This document shows, in pieces, positions 27,626 through 37,356 of a stretch of DNA of 64,000 nt; within the stretch, counting starts at the first letter, position 1, and every line of letters starts with the position of its first letter. Under the pieces are notes generated by a model that had not been told where the DNA came from, did not search any database, and saw only the letters and a list, made by a program, of their open reading frames with translations. The stretch is from Nostoc sp. NIES-4103. Its GTDB lineage: Bacteria; Cyanobacteriota; Cyanobacteriia; Cyanobacteriales; Nostocaceae. The stretch lies in NCBI RefSeq assembly GCF_002368335.1, contig NZ_AP018288.1, forward strand, positions 8,235,787 through 8,299,786, in the 5' to 3' direction. The position numbers were made by a program, and so were the translations under genes.

Positions 27626-29926
27626 TATGTTTTTTGCCTTTAAAGCCTCCAAGACTGATTCAGCTACTTGAGACCCTTGGCGATAAAATACAGGAGGTTG
27701 TCCCAGTGGAGCGGGTACTGTTTGTTTTATACCTATTTTCACACTACCGTAACTATTACCACTCCATAAGTGAACCCACTCGCCAGCTGGAAAATAGATG
27801 TTAGCGGTCTTTTGACCTGGCTTCAACACTGGTGCTACTAAAAACTCACTACCTAAGAGAAATTGCTCTTCAAGTTTGTAAACATTAGGGTCGTCAGGGT
27901 AATGGAGAATCAAATGCCGAATGATAGGATATCCTTTTGTTGAGGCTTCTATCATCAATTGCTGGCGATATTCAGCCAGGGCTGCATAAACTTTCGCCCA
28001 ATAACTGAAAGTTTTCAGGCTATCTTCATCTGTATAAAATTGAACGTTTTTATCAGGCTGATTGCCTTCATGGGTGCGGAATACTGGAGTGAAAGCGTTC
28101 AATTCCATCCAGCGATAGAGTAGTTCGCGCGATCGCCTAAATCCGATACCGATGGTTTCCAGAATCGGGTTAGCAATACTTGTATACCCACCAATATCAC
28201 TGTGGTTGATGCTGAACCCAGACAAACCACCACTAATGGCACCTTTGACAGCACTAACTATGCCATCATTCATACCCCAAGTGGTGTTTTGATCTCCTAA
28301 CCACATACATGTGCTGTGAGATGGAGTTTGCAAAAATCCGGCTCGATTGAAGAACCAAGCTTCGCCTTCTTTCCCAGCCTCTTGAATAGCTTCACGGTTC
28401 AGTGCAACCCAATCAACAGGATATTGGTTGTGATAAACTAACCCAGATTCATCACCAGCATACACTCCTTCAAAAGGTGCTGCTTCTGCAAAGTCAGCCA
28501 TCCAGAATTTTGCACCTTGACCTAGCACTTCTTCCTTAAGAACATTTTTGAACCATTTGCGGGCATCTGGGTTAGTCAAATCGAGCAAAGCCGCCGAGAA
28601 ATCAGTACTTTCGATGAGGTATGGTTCGGCTTGATTTTTTTTGACTACAAAGCCTTGTTGTAAGGCTTCTGTATAGAGATTACGCTGTTGTGGGTTTGGC
28701 TTAAGTGGGCGATCGACTAAAAAGGGATTGACATATACCCCAACTGCAATTTTTGCCTCTGCCAAATCGCTTACCAACTGTTGCCAACCTGGATAGGCGG
28801 TTTCATCAAGTTGCCAGTTCCACCATAACTGTTTTCCGGCGATCGTGCGGCGTTGACCGACCCAATCCTGAAGCCAGAATCCTGATATGGGGGTGTCGAG
28901 TTCGCGCAACTGTGACCAAACTTGCCTAACTAAGGCTGTACCACCTTGCATACCCACGATCGCACCTTGATGCAGCCAATGGGGAAGTGGTGGCATTCTT
29001 CCCACATAGTTGGTATAAAGTTCAATAATATCTAGGGGTGTCTCACCGCAAAAAATTCGCCCTTGCATACAACTTGATGCAACTCGTATAGTTGCAATCT
29101 GGGGATCGCGTAAGTTGAAAATTGAAGGTTCAGTGTTAGTGAGAAATATTGCTCGTCCCTTGTTAGTGAAAAAATAAGGCACAGGAGCATAACTCGAAAA
29201 TCTATTACCAGCTACACCCAGCAAATTAAGGGTTCGCGGCCCGCGATCGCCACGACCAATTCCCCCTTCCTCACAAACGATTGGTATCCATTGTCCTTTA
29301 CAATCGATGTCAGAAAATTGCTCTCCAAAACCATAAAAATGTTCGTCTGGATAGGTTCTAAATTGCAACTGTGTTTCATTGATATTCCCATCAATAATTT
29401 GCAGTTGAAAATCGAGTTCTTTTGACCCTACAGTTTGCAATTTCAAAACATATTGGGGTTGGTTACTGGAACTTTGGCGACCTACAAGACGACCATAAAT
29501 TTCCAGCGTATCGTCTTCTTGCTTGATGCCCTCAACAATTTGATCAGAAAAATTTGCATTTTTTTGTTCGTCAATTTCGATAGAACCTCGTTCTTCAATA
29601 ATAGTTAGACGAACATCGCCTCCACTGACAAAACTAGAACCAGGAGATGACTGCCATATTATTTTTGTTGAATTACTTTGATGAATAATCTGCAAACTCG
29701 GCTGTTTTGTATCGCTACCTTGCCAATCAATCGTAAATTCTCCCAATTTAAAACTTTGACTGGGTACAGAAGTGGAAATCTTACCAGGCGGAATCAACTT
29801 CCAACGACTGAGCTTTTTAAATGGTTCAGTCAGGAGCCTCAAAAGCCGTTTTAGTACCCAACCGTTACAAGCAATGGTGTACTGTGGGTACGTCACTGGG
29901 TACGAAGATTGCCAAGGAGCTTTCAT
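27608..29926 (-). CDS. Glycoside hydrolase family 31, YihQ/alpha-glucosidase-like
   Basis: 772 aa. GH31 catalytic features: nucleophile Asp in 'FWMADFAEAAPFEG' and acid/base region 'WLGDQNTTWGMNDG', followed by 'GLSGFSINHSDIGGYT'. These motifs are closer to the YihQ-type branch than to classic alpha-xylosidases, so alpha-glucoside or sulfoquinovoside hydrolysis are both possible. An N-terminal beta-sandwich (residues 70-300) with 'FRTYPDEHFYGFGEQFSDID' is normal for the family. No signal peptide is seen. The stop lies within a short tandem repeat. Confidence 0.9.
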   Translation of the reverse strand: MKAPWQSSYPVTYPQYTIACNGWVLKRLLRLLTEPFKKLSRWKLIPPGKISTSVPSQSFKLGEFTIDWQGSDTKQPSLQIIHQSNSTKIIWQSSPGSSFVSGGDVRLTIIEERGSIEIDEQKNANFSDQIVEGIKQEDDTLEIYGRLVGRQSSSNQPQYVLKLQTVGSKELDFQLQIIDGNINETQLQFRTYPDEHFYGFGEQFSDIDCKGQWIPIVCEEGGIGRGDRGPRTLNLLGVAGNRFSSYAPVPYFFTNKGRAIFLTNTEPSIFNLRDPQIATIRVASSCMQGRIFCGETPLDIIELYTNYVGRMPPLPHWLHQGAIVGMQGGTALVRQVWSQLRELDTPISGFWLQDWVGQRRTIAGKQLWWNWQLDETAYPGWQQLVSDLAEAKIAVGVYVNPFLVDRPLKPNPQQRNLYTEALQQGFVVKKNQAEPYLIESTDFSAALLDLTNPDARKWFKNVLKEEVLGQGAKFWMADFAEAAPFEGVYAGDESGLVYHNQYPVDWVALNREAIQEAGKEGEAWFFNRAGFLQTPSHSTCMWLGDQNTTWGMNDGIVSAVKGAISGGLSGFSINHSDIGGYTSIANPILETIGIGFRRSRELLYRWMELNAFTPVFRTHEGNQPDKNVQFYTDEDSLKTFSYWAKVYAALAEYRQQLMIEASTKGYPIIRHLILHYPDDPNVYKLEEQFLLGSEFLVAPVLKPGQKTANIYFPAGEWVHLWSGNSYGSVKIGIKQTVPAPLGQPPVFYRQGSQVAESVLEALKAKNIIIRNS

Positions 29927-30017
29927 CAGTTTTGGAAATTAAAACTAGATTTTATTTGATTTAAGCAACTTAGGCAAACTAATGTATCGTATGTTTAATA
30001 ATTCGATGCAAATATAA

Positions 30018-30180
30018 AAGGGAGTGGGGACTGGGGACTGGGGACTGGGGAATGGGGAACTCGGGGCCCCCGCGACCGAAGGGAGTGGGGATTAGGGGCA
30101 TTGGGAATTGGGAATTGGGAATTGGTTACTCTCCCTCATCTTCCTCATCTCCCTCATCTCCCTCATCTCCCCACTCCCCT
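30018..30180. repeat. Compound short tandem repeats between GH31 and haloperoxidase genes
   Basis: ggggact heptamers (30018-30060), attggga heptamers (about 30098-30125) and 9 bp catctccct units (about 30130-30170) follow one another. Together with neighbouring unique DNA they fill the gap between two leftward genes. No gene is seen here. Confidence 0.9.
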
Positions 30181-30196
30181 GCACTAGTTACCAAAC

Positions 30197-32026
30197 TTAG
30201 ACTGTAATTTTCGTACCATCAAATTTGGTGAAGGTGAAGCCGTTGAAGTCTTCGTTAAACGTCAGTCTTTCATCTTTGAGGATGCTAATGGCAACTGCTT
30301 CGCCCAGAGCTAATGCGGCTGAACCATCGGTGCGCCAATGGATACCGCCGTTTCCACGCCCAATAGCATAGTTAGTTGCCAGCTTGTTTAATTCGCCGCC
30401 TACTGTTAGTGATGGCCCACTGTAAGGAATTAGCTTTGTAGGGTCATTAGGATCAGGTACTACGGGATTGGGAATTACGAAGTCTTCGTCAAAGAAGGCT
30501 TTTAACAATGTAACATTGACACCGGCAGTAGCAGCAGCACCACCAGTGTAGGAGGAATGTATCGGTGCGCCTTCTGGATAGGCTTGGGGTAATAAATAAG
30601 TACCAAAAGTACTAAAGGTATCAGCTAAGGCTTTGGAATTCAAGAGTTCGGAATTAATCGGATATTTAGTATTATTCACTAGGTTGTTGTAAACTAGCCC
30701 ACTATATGCTTCTGGGCGAAGAATGCGATGCACATAAAACTTCTGCCAGTATGAAGCTCTGATGGCACGCGAAGTTCCCAGGTTAAGCAAGCCTTGCAAA
30801 TATCCCACTGCAAACGTTGCAGCAGATCCAGTTTGAGTCTTGGAGTTGACATAGGGATTGCCTGGATTTAAAGGTGTACCAATGCTATTGAGAATAAAAG
30901 AGGCTCCTAGATAGGTAGGGCCACCTATATGGGCGTACTCGCCTAAGTCACGAACTGTAACTATGTAACGGTTCGTAGAATCGTAAGTAATAGCCTTGCC
31001 GGAACTGCCTCCATTTTGGACAGTCAACCATTCATCAAAATTCGTGAGAAAGTCTTTGCCAGCAACAGCAGTACGAATCAGTGCAGAAACAGACTGAGTT
31101 CCCCAAGCAAAATTACGCAGCAGCAATTGTGAGATATAAGGGCCGTCTAGCACCCCTGGCGGAATCACATGTTTTGCTGTTTTTCCTGAACGGTCGGACT
31201 CATCAACGTAAGTGACGCTACCGCGAAACAAGGTTTGAGGGGTGACGCGACCATTTTGTTTGGGGCCATAAAATGCCGAAAGTTTGTTGAGGTCTTCGAC
31301 AGCTGCTAGAACTTTGGCATTGGCGGTATTGTCTTCAAACTCAGAATAAGCCACGTCACGTAGTAAGGCTTGCCAATAGAGTTCTACTGCTTCAGCAGCT
31401 CGTTCTGCACTAGCTAAAGCTGGTGGTGGGGGAACTGCTATCTGTGCAGCATTGATTCCTTCTAAACTAATTGCCAAAGGCCCTTGAGGATTAACCAGTT
31501 TCCTAGTACCACCCAAGATGATTTTTTCAAAATCATTCGGGTTTTGGCTGGTTAGGGCTTTGGTCAAAGAGTCGTAAGCTTCTAGGTTAACTTCGCCGCG
31601 CTGGTCATGGGGAAGTCCTCTACTGTCACTGCCAATTTTGTTAGAATACCGGTCTTCATCACCGTTTGTCGGATGGGGTGGAATAGGAATACTTTGTTGC
31701 CGTCTGGCTGCCTCAACACGTACTCGATAGGCTTTATCAACAAATCTGTCATAGTTGAAGCGAATCTTGTTCGAGAACCGTCCTGGAATGTCCTTGGCTT
31801 GGGCAATACCCCCTCCCTTGTTATGAACAAAAGGTGAACCCAAAACTCCTGCAACAACGCTACCGGCAGTAAATAAACCAGCGCGACCTAGAAATAAGCG
31901 TCTGCTGCTACGACTACCAAAGAAGCGTTGAGTGCCTAAACTATTGACAGTGACTCGCTTTTGTTTGGCTGTTTCACCTGGCTCATGCTTTTGGTAAGTT
32001 TGATTTAAACTGGGATCTACTTGCAT
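30197..32026 (-). CDS. Vanadium-dependent haloperoxidase-like protein, Tat-exported
   Basis: 609 aa from the ATG at 32026, preferred over a frame start at 32116 because GGAG lies 8 bases upstream. Near the N-terminus is a twin-arginine motif SRRLFLG (residues 41-47) with a hydrophobic stretch and an AQA-type cleavage site. The C-terminal half has the vanadate/PAP2 site: 'WQKFYVHRILRPEAYSG', 'PIHSSYTGGAAATAG' and 'RGNGGIHWRTDG'. These match the Lys/Arg, Ser-Gly-His-like and Arg-xxx-His elements, although the usual SGH is altered. Likely a periplasmic haloperoxidase or an acid-phosphatase relative; halide use cannot be read from the sequence. Confidence 0.82.
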   Translation of the reverse strand: MQVDPSLNQTYQKHEPGETAKQKRVTVNSLGTQRFFGSRSSRRLFLGRAGLFTAGSVVAGVLGSPFVHNKGGGIAQAKDIPGRFSNKIRFNYDRFVDKAYRVRVEAARRQQSIPIPPHPTNGDEDRYSNKIGSDSRGLPHDQRGEVNLEAYDSLTKALTSQNPNDFEKIILGGTRKLVNPQGPLAISLEGINAAQIAVPPPPALASAERAAEAVELYWQALLRDVAYSEFEDNTANAKVLAAVEDLNKLSAFYGPKQNGRVTPQTLFRGSVTYVDESDRSGKTAKHVIPPGVLDGPYISQLLLRNFAWGTQSVSALIRTAVAGKDFLTNFDEWLTVQNGGSSGKAITYDSTNRYIVTVRDLGEYAHIGGPTYLGASFILNSIGTPLNPGNPYVNSKTQTGSAATFAVGYLQGLLNLGTSRAIRASYWQKFYVHRILRPEAYSGLVYNNLVNNTKYPINSELLNSKALADTFSTFGTYLLPQAYPEGAPIHSSYTGGAAATAGVNVTLLKAFFDEDFVIPNPVVPDPNDPTKLIPYSGPSLTVGGELNKLATNYAIGRGNGGIHWRTDGSAALALGEAVAISILKDERLTFNEDFNGFTFTKFDGTKITV

Positions 32027-32868
32027 TAAATGTTCTCCAGTGAACAAAAAACAATACAAACATCCAATCATGAGTAAATAAATGAGTGGCTTAAAGCTAA
32101 AAAGACTTTGAGCCAAACATATTTGGTATACCCATTACCAGAAAAAAGGCTAATCTAAATGGCTGTGATGCTTTTCGTCGTTTTGATTGGTCTGATTGCA
32201 CATTGCTGTGGCTAAAACATTGCAGACTTGGCTAGCAAATTACAATTGCTATCCTCAAATTCTGAAAATGTCATAGCAGAGTACACGAGCAAGGGCAGTT
32301 GACATGAATTCGCCAACAAAGTTATTGCAGCGATCGCACAGCTTCAATCACCTCTTTTTCAAAAATACGGCAAATTTATCGATTTACTGTAGTTTATAGC
32401 TTTAGTCAGACTGTCGCATAAACAGCCATGAAAATCAAGAGGTTGCCAATAATTTATACCGTTTTAATTTGATGTTGATACAAATAGGCAGCAGGGGTGC
32501 AGGGGTAGCAGGGGCTTGGGCAAAAAGTGGCGTACTGACTCGGTAGAGGTGAGTGATGACACGAATGAGGACTACAGTTGCTGACTTGGGCACCGATTAA
32601 AAACTCGACTAGAAGGGGCGCTATGGGTGAGGACGTTCAGCAGGATGATGATGCAGTTACTGTTTCTTATTGGTAGGATTAAATCTAATTTTTAGTCATC
32701 AGTCATCAGTTATCAGTTAACACAATCATCTCTGCAAGGTAAATGTGTTACAGGTTAGCGATTCATCCTTGAGATTATCAACAATTAGTTCTAGAGATAG
32801 GTTAAAGTCCTATGTTGCAATTGCTAATGTGTATTTGTCCTTAAAAAGTGTTTAGCAAATTAATAAAT
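32027..32868. other. 840 bp intergenic region, no gene seen
   Basis: Divergent upstream region of the haloperoxidase and GlsB-type genes. It holds a short gcaggggt-type repeat near 32490-32515 and a short tcagtcatcagttatcagtta repeat near 32697. Nothing else coding is convincing. Confidence 0.6.
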
Positions 32869-33141
32869 ATGAACATTCTTGCTTGGATTGTATTAGGTCT
32901 AGTCGCTGGTGCTATTGCGAAAGCTATCTACCCAGGTCATCAAGGCGGCGGAATCTTAGGAACAATTTTGTTAGGAATTATTGGTGCTTTCGTTGGCGGT
33001 AGTTTGGGTGTCTTCTTCAGTACAGGACGTTTTGCTCTAGCGGCTTCAACTCTCAGTCTCACGGGTATTTTAGTAGCAGTTCTGGGTGCAATCATTGCCA
33101 TTTTCTTGTGGAATGCGTTAACCCGCCGCAGCGCCCTGTAA
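32869..33141 (+). CDS. GlsB/YeaQ/YmgE-family small membrane protein
   Basis: 90 aa from the ATG at 32869 (MNILAWIVLGLVAGAIAKAI), the typical family start; a GTG seven codons earlier is less likely. Three Gly-rich membrane segments with 'GGGILGTILLGIIGAFVGGSLG'. Family members are transglycosylase-associated or stress-linked inner-membrane proteins of unknown mechanism. Confidence 0.88.
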   Translation: MNILAWIVLGLVAGAIAKAIYPGHQGGGILGTILLGIIGAFVGGSLGVFFSTGRFALAASTLSLTGILVAVLGAIIAIFLWNALTRRSAL

Positions 33142-33332
33142 TATAAGGTTCGGTGTAAAACTTATTATTCAGACTGCAAGAAAGCAGAGCAGAGAGTTTT
33201 AAAATTTCTGCATTACACACCGAATAATAAGTTAATCAGCAAACATAATTTCAAAAACTATATTTGACTCAATTATTAGTAAAAGTCAGGGAACTTTTTC
33301 ACTATATTTTGTCCCTGAATTTATATAAAAGT

Positions 33333-33364
33333 ATAGCGCCTGCCTGTATTCAGGTTGGCGCTAT
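33333..33364 (-). terminator. Hairpin between convergent genes, possible terminator
   Basis: atagcgcctgcctg / caggttggcgctat with a 4-base loop, two mismatched positions. On the minus strand it is followed by a T-rich stretch (acttttatat). It lies between the convergent GlsB-type and PAP genes. Confidence 0.4.
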
Positions 33365-33442
33365 TAAATATAAAATAGAAAGAAAAAGCTAGTTTGTGAG
33401 AGAATTCCATAAGTTGATATTTTACATTTTGGTTTCAAAATA

Positions 33443-33504
33443 CTTTGTGTCTTAGTGTCTTTGTGGTAAAAAATATTCAACCACGAAGACACTAAGACAC
33501 AAAG
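33443..33504. repeat. Long near-perfect inverted repeat
   Basis: Two 25 bp arms (ctttgtgtcttagtgtcttt... and its complement, one mismatch) around a 12 base loop. The type 'accacgaagacactaagaca' is widely dispersed in cyanobacterial genomes. It lies 25 bp from the PAP gene stop. Confidence 0.85.
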
Positions 33505-33528
33505 AGTTACGATTCCTTTTATTTTAAT

Positions 33529-34182
33529 TCAAGTTGAGGAGGTGAAAGTGGGTACATCATCAGATTTATTGAGAATGAATAAACTACCATCTCCTCCACG
33601 TCCAATTCTGAAATTTTCATCTAAGTAAGTAATGTCGAGAGTAGCAGTTCTGCCTTGAGGATTATTAGCATTTTTCACCTTAAATGGATTGAGTTGAGGG
33701 GTATTAATGCCGAGAATATTCTCAATTGATAGATAACGTTTATCAAAATAAACATTGATGCGTTTATTGTCTGGAGGCTCGATATCTTCTTTGGCAGGCT
33801 CAAAGCTAGCTGTTACTTTGACATATCCTGATATTAGTCCCAAGGAATGTTTAACTTGAGCTAAATTGAAAAATAGTTTATTTGCAACATCAATCACTTG
33901 ATACACCTTACCTACCTTTAATCCCAATGGTAGGGAAGCTAAGGAACGGATTTCTCTAGCAGTGGAGTATTGTAGTTGCCAAGCTCCTTGTAGCAAAGAA
34001 GTAGCATATAAAAGAGGATTGGGATTGGGATTGATGCTTTCTAGTGCTGTTGTCAATTGTTCAATTTCTGCGGCGGTAGCTTTGTCTAGCTTTAAATTGG
34101 TAACAGGAGAGCGATCGCTGTCGGTTTGTATCTTTGCCAGCCTCGCTTGTAATTTTTCCTTCAATAAGAGTTGATTGTTCAA
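33529..34182 (-). CDS. PAP/fibrillin family (plastid-lipid-associated) protein
   Basis: 217 aa. The fibrillin lipocalin-like fold is marked by 'LLQGAWQLQYSTAREIRSL', 'GKVYQVIDVANKLFFNLAQV' and the C-terminal 'LDITYLDENFRIGRGGDGSL' which is the most conserved box. Cyanobacterial members associate with thylakoid lipids and stress protection. There is no signal peptide, so a cytoplasmic or thylakoid-surface site is expected. Confidence 0.9.
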   Translation of the reverse strand: MNNQLLLKEKLQARLAKIQTDSDRSPVTNLKLDKATAAEIEQLTTALESINPNPNPLLYATSLLQGAWQLQYSTAREIRSLASLPLGLKVGKVYQVIDVANKLFFNLAQVKHSLGLISGYVKVTASFEPAKEDIEPPDNKRINVYFDKRYLSIENILGINTPQLNPFKVKNANNPQGRTATLDITYLDENFRIGRGGDGSLFILNKSDDVPTFTSST

Positions 34183-34377
34183 GGCTTGAATAGTTTCCTT
34201 TACATAGGGTATATCTTTTATTAAGCCTTATCTAGTTCCAGATGGGGTTAAATTAACAATTAAAAATTAAAAATTCAGAATTAACAATCTCTTCTCTTGG
34301 TTCCTGCTTCATAACTCCTGAATTCTGGTATATTTGTCATTTGTAAAGTTTTTCTCAAAAGGTTAAAGTGATTAACT

Positions 34378-34923
34378 ATGCTTGTTGAAGTCACTACTTG
34401 GTATTTAGAAATGCTAGATCCCAAACAGTTACAACCAGCGACTTTCAGTGACTTCAATTTGAGAATTGAGCAAGCAGAAATTCCTTCACCTGAATTCAGT
34501 CGCTTTCTTTACAGCAGTGTAGGAGGGAACTGGTATTGGATTGATCGGCTCAAATGGAATTACGAACGTTGGTTTGCTTACCTTAATCGTCCAGAGTTAG
34601 AAACTTGGGTTGCTTATATTTCGGGTACACCAGCAGGATACATCGAACTTGAGAGTCAACCAGGAAATAATGTAGAAATTGTTTACTTTGGTATTATACA
34701 ACAGTTTACTGGGCAAGGATTAGGAGGGCATTTACTCAGCCAAGGAGTACAACGAGCATGGAAAATTGGCGCACAACGAGTTTGGGTGCATACTTGCAGT
34801 TTGGATAGTGTTTATGCATTACCAAACTACCAAGCACGAGGTTTTCAAATTTACAAGCAAGAAGTACACACTCAAAAATTGCCTGATAAACCTATTGGCC
34901 CTTGGTTAGGTGCTTATGATTAA
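34378..34923 (+). CDS. GNAT-family N-acetyltransferase
   Basis: 181 aa. Acetyl-CoA site 'IVYFGIIQQFTGQGLGGHLL' (the Q-x-x-G-x-G/A loop) and the following 'VWVHTCSLDS..ALPNYQARGFQIYK', typical of GNAT proteins. Close to the cyanobacterial group whose substrate is unknown. It is divergent from the PAP gene. Confidence 0.88.
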   Translation: MLVEVTTWYLEMLDPKQLQPATFSDFNLRIEQAEIPSPEFSRFLYSSVGGNWYWIDRLKWNYERWFAYLNRPELETWVAYISGTPAGYIELESQPGNNVEIVYFGIIQQFTGQGLGGHLLSQGVQRAWKIGAQRVWVHTCSLDSVYALPNYQARGFQIYKQEVHTQKLPDKPIGPWLGAYD

Positions 34924-34953
34924 TGATCGTTGAGGTGATTGTGCGATCGCTGG

Positions 34954-36207
34954 TTATTTATTAGCTGCAAGTTGAGCAATCAACCCAGTATATAATGACA
35001 CAAATCTTTGCTGTTCTAAAGGTGCATCGTTGTTATTCCAAGTAGCAACCACACAGTAATTTTTGCCGTTCTTTGCTTGCAACCAAGTTGTCATATTGAG
35101 AACACCAGGCTCAGATCCACCTTTAAATGCTACCCGCTGCCAATCTTGAGCATTAGCAACACCAGGATTAATACTCATCAAAGGCAAATCAGCAACTTGT
35201 TCCATTAATGTGCAAAGTTCTTCAGCTGTAAAAAACCATTCTACATCCAAAGCAACTGGATTAGCTGTTTGTTCAAAGTCACTCACATTAGGAAGCGGTT
35301 TGTTTGTCAATTCTTGGAGTATGGTGCGACGTTGAGCTTCTTTACTTGTGCGATAACGCTTCAGCAAGTTGCGATTTTTTGAACCTTTGAGAACAAACAA
35401 CTCACGAGTAGTTAAAAAGGGACGGTTACGGGGCGATACTGATTCAATAGGCTGTCTTCCTATTAAGTTAATTAATATATCTGTTGCTGTATTGTCGCTG
35501 AGAGAAATCATTAAAGCTGCAAGGGTTTCTACTGTCAAATATGAATTATCTGGCCATGTTTGTAACATTCCTGATGGTAGACTTTTCAAATTTGGTTGCA
35601 GTTGCACTACATCTTTCCATGTACGCTTCCCAGAAGCAATTTCTGATTTGAGTGCTTTGAGTACTGCCAATTTGAAGGCTGAACCAACTGCTAGAGGGAT
35701 TTTGCTATTTAATTCGGCTTGTATTGTTTTGCCTTCTTGAACTAGAAAACTGACTTTTCCAGGTAATGCTTGAAATTTCGCGATCGCGTCTTTTAAATTA
35801 ATCAGTTTAGCTTGTGGTGGTTGAAACAGCAAGCCGGAAATTTGTCCTTGTTTATTCAAAGCTATTTTAGTTGGTACTAAAGCTTGATTAAATTGAACAA
35901 AGTAATCTTGAGCATTATTTTCTACGCCTTCATAGGCTCCCAATTGAATCTTCAGTGCAGCAATTACTTGTCGCACTTGTTCTATAGGAACTGGTGCTAG
36001 AAATTCAGGTGCAAACCACTCTGACTTGATTTGTTCACTCGTAAATAATCTTTCTAAAGCAGCTTTAGGAGATATAGTTTTATCGATAGTCTCAATTTGA
36101 GCTATAGGTAATTGTTGAAGTTTAACGTCTGCTAACGCTAACTGAGGAAATATCAAGTTGATTGTTAGCAGGATAGTTAATAAAGAAATTATATAATATT
36201 GATGCAT
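34954..36207 (-). CDS. Secreted serine hydrolase, class A beta-lactamase fold
   Basis: 417 aa. A clear signal peptide ends near 'FPQLALA'. The three class A boxes are visible: S-x-x-K in 'GSAFKLAVLKAL', SDN in 'SLSDNTATDILI', and K-[ST]-G-like KGG in 'VAFKGGSEPG'. An N-terminal DUF3887-like region (residues 45-160) precedes the fold, as in other cyanobacterial members. A genuine beta-lactamase or a D-alanyl peptidase-like enzyme are both possible. Confidence 0.85.
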   Translation of the reverse strand: MHQYYIISLLTILLTINLIFPQLALADVKLQQLPIAQIETIDKTISPKAALERLFTSEQIKSEWFAPEFLAPVPIEQVRQVIAALKIQLGAYEGVENNAQDYFVQFNQALVPTKIALNKQGQISGLLFQPPQAKLINLKDAIAKFQALPGKVSFLVQEGKTIQAELNSKIPLAVGSAFKLAVLKALKSEIASGKRTWKDVVQLQPNLKSLPSGMLQTWPDNSYLTVETLAALMISLSDNTATDILINLIGRQPIESVSPRNRPFLTTRELFVLKGSKNRNLLKRYRTSKEAQRRTILQELTNKPLPNVSDFEQTANPVALDVEWFFTAEELCTLMEQVADLPLMSINPGVANAQDWQRVAFKGGSEPGVLNMTTWLQAKNGKNYCVVATWNNNDAPLEQQRFVSLYTGLIAQLAANK

Positions 36208-36231
36208 GAAATTAGCTAGCTAAAAGCCTTT

Positions 36232-36337
36232 GTCCGCAGTGTTAGCGGAACACCTTCCTCTAGGGTAGGTAACGTCAGGGTAGTAAAGCGATCACAAATT
36301 TTGCAATTTGCTTTACTTCGTTGCGATCGCTGCGGAC
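36232..36337. repeat. Small element with 8 bp terminal inverted repeats
   Basis: gtccgcag at 36232 and ctgcggac at 36330-36337 enclose a GC-rich 106 bp segment with further internal complementarity around cgatcgc. It could be a miniature mobile element or chance; no target duplication was seen. Confidence 0.35.
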
Positions 36338-36351
36338 GAATGATGACCAAA

Positions 36352-36564
36352 TTAGAAATCATCTAACAAACTCATCAAAGCTTGCAATTCTGAGTCTGGC
36401 GACTCTGATAATTGAGAGCGTAACTCTAGCAATTGAGTCTGTAATGCTTCAGCTACATAGACCATATTAGATTCTTTTGCGATTTTTAGCTGATTTTCTT
36501 TAATTCTGATTTTTCTCACCAAATCGTTTACAACAGAAATTGAATCGCAATCTTGAGAAAGCAT
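36352..36564 (-). CDS. Small hypothetical coiled-coil protein
   Basis: 70 aa. It begins MLSQDCDSISVV and is mainly one amphipathic helix ('RKIRIKENQLKIAKESNMVY' then 'QTQLLELRSQL') with an acidic end (ALMSLLDDF). Composition and helix periodicity suggest a real protein. No Shine-Dalgarno is seen. Function unknown. Confidence 0.55.
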   Translation of the reverse strand: MLSQDCDSISVVNDLVRKIRIKENQLKIAKESNMVYVAEALQTQLLELRSQLSESPDSELQALMSLLDDF

Positions 36565-36599
36565 AATCTGATATCTGTTAAAAATTTAGGATGTATTGT

Positions 36600-36900
36600 A
36601 TCAAAAACTTCATTCCCAAGAGGGTTAAGTTTTGAAAAGGGGAATTGGGCATGGGGCATAGGGCATGGGGGAGCCACTGCGGTGAGGCAGTACGGTCTTG
36701 GGGTTTCCCCAAGTGGAGTAACTGCCGAACCCGTAAGGGTCTTGGGCTTTGCCCCTTCGGGTGAGGGAGTTTGCCATCGACGCAAAGCGCCAAGACGGCA
36801 ACTCCCTCACCAAGTGGAGCATGTGGCGTCATGGGGCATGGGAAGATAATTCTTAACTCCCTCATCTCCCCTTCACCCCTGCACCCCTGCACCTCTTCAC
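36600..36900. repeat. Block of dispersed and tandem repeats
   Basis: Contains attgggc-type heptamers (about 36640-36670), hairpins such as cttggggtttccccaag, the pair gagggagtttgcc / gcaactccctc (about 36763-36806) and a gcacccct tandem (about 36875-36895). Several open frames cross it on both strands; they are repeat translations and not genes. Confidence 0.8.
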
Positions 36901-37057
36901 AAGCTCAGGGTTTACTTCCAGCCTGGCAAGTAGCATTATTAACTAAATATATGTAACTACCTTAGCAGTTTACTTAATCAGTGGCTGTTACTCTTATAAC
37001 TACTTCGGTCTGTCATAGCAGATAATCCTCGTGGTGATGTTCTTTTGTTATTCACCA

Positions 37058-37102
37058 GCACTCATACTCCCATCTTGGGAGTATGAGTGCTTTTATTTTA
37101 TT
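37058..37102 (+). terminator. Strong intrinsic terminator without an upstream gene
   Basis: A perfect 15 bp stem (gcactcatactccca / tgggagtatgagtgc, loop tct) followed by ttttattttatt. It is in rightward orientation, but no rightward gene precedes it for over 2 kb; all neighbours run leftward. A second small hairpin (tggtga / ttcacca side) precedes it at about 37032-37057. It may end a small RNA. Confidence 0.8.
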
Positions 37103-37356
37103 AGGACTCATGCAACTGGCACACTCAACCAAGGTTAGGGTTGTCAACAGTCTAGAGGCAGTAGGGGCGGGTTTATCGGTATTCTCATTAATCATCCAAG
37201 TTAATTGGTCAACCCGCCCGTATAAAAATCAAGCTCTTTGGGCATACAATTCTGCTTAATCATCATCCGATTCTGCAAATAAAGACTCTAAATCTCTGCC
37301 AGAAACCCAATGCCCAATGCCCTAGGGACTTCCAAATAAAAAAACATACAATTTTT

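Noticed and set aside
36578..36956. Several open frames of 60-104 codons on both strands
   Set aside because: All lie in a block of dispersed repeats and hairpins and overlap each other.
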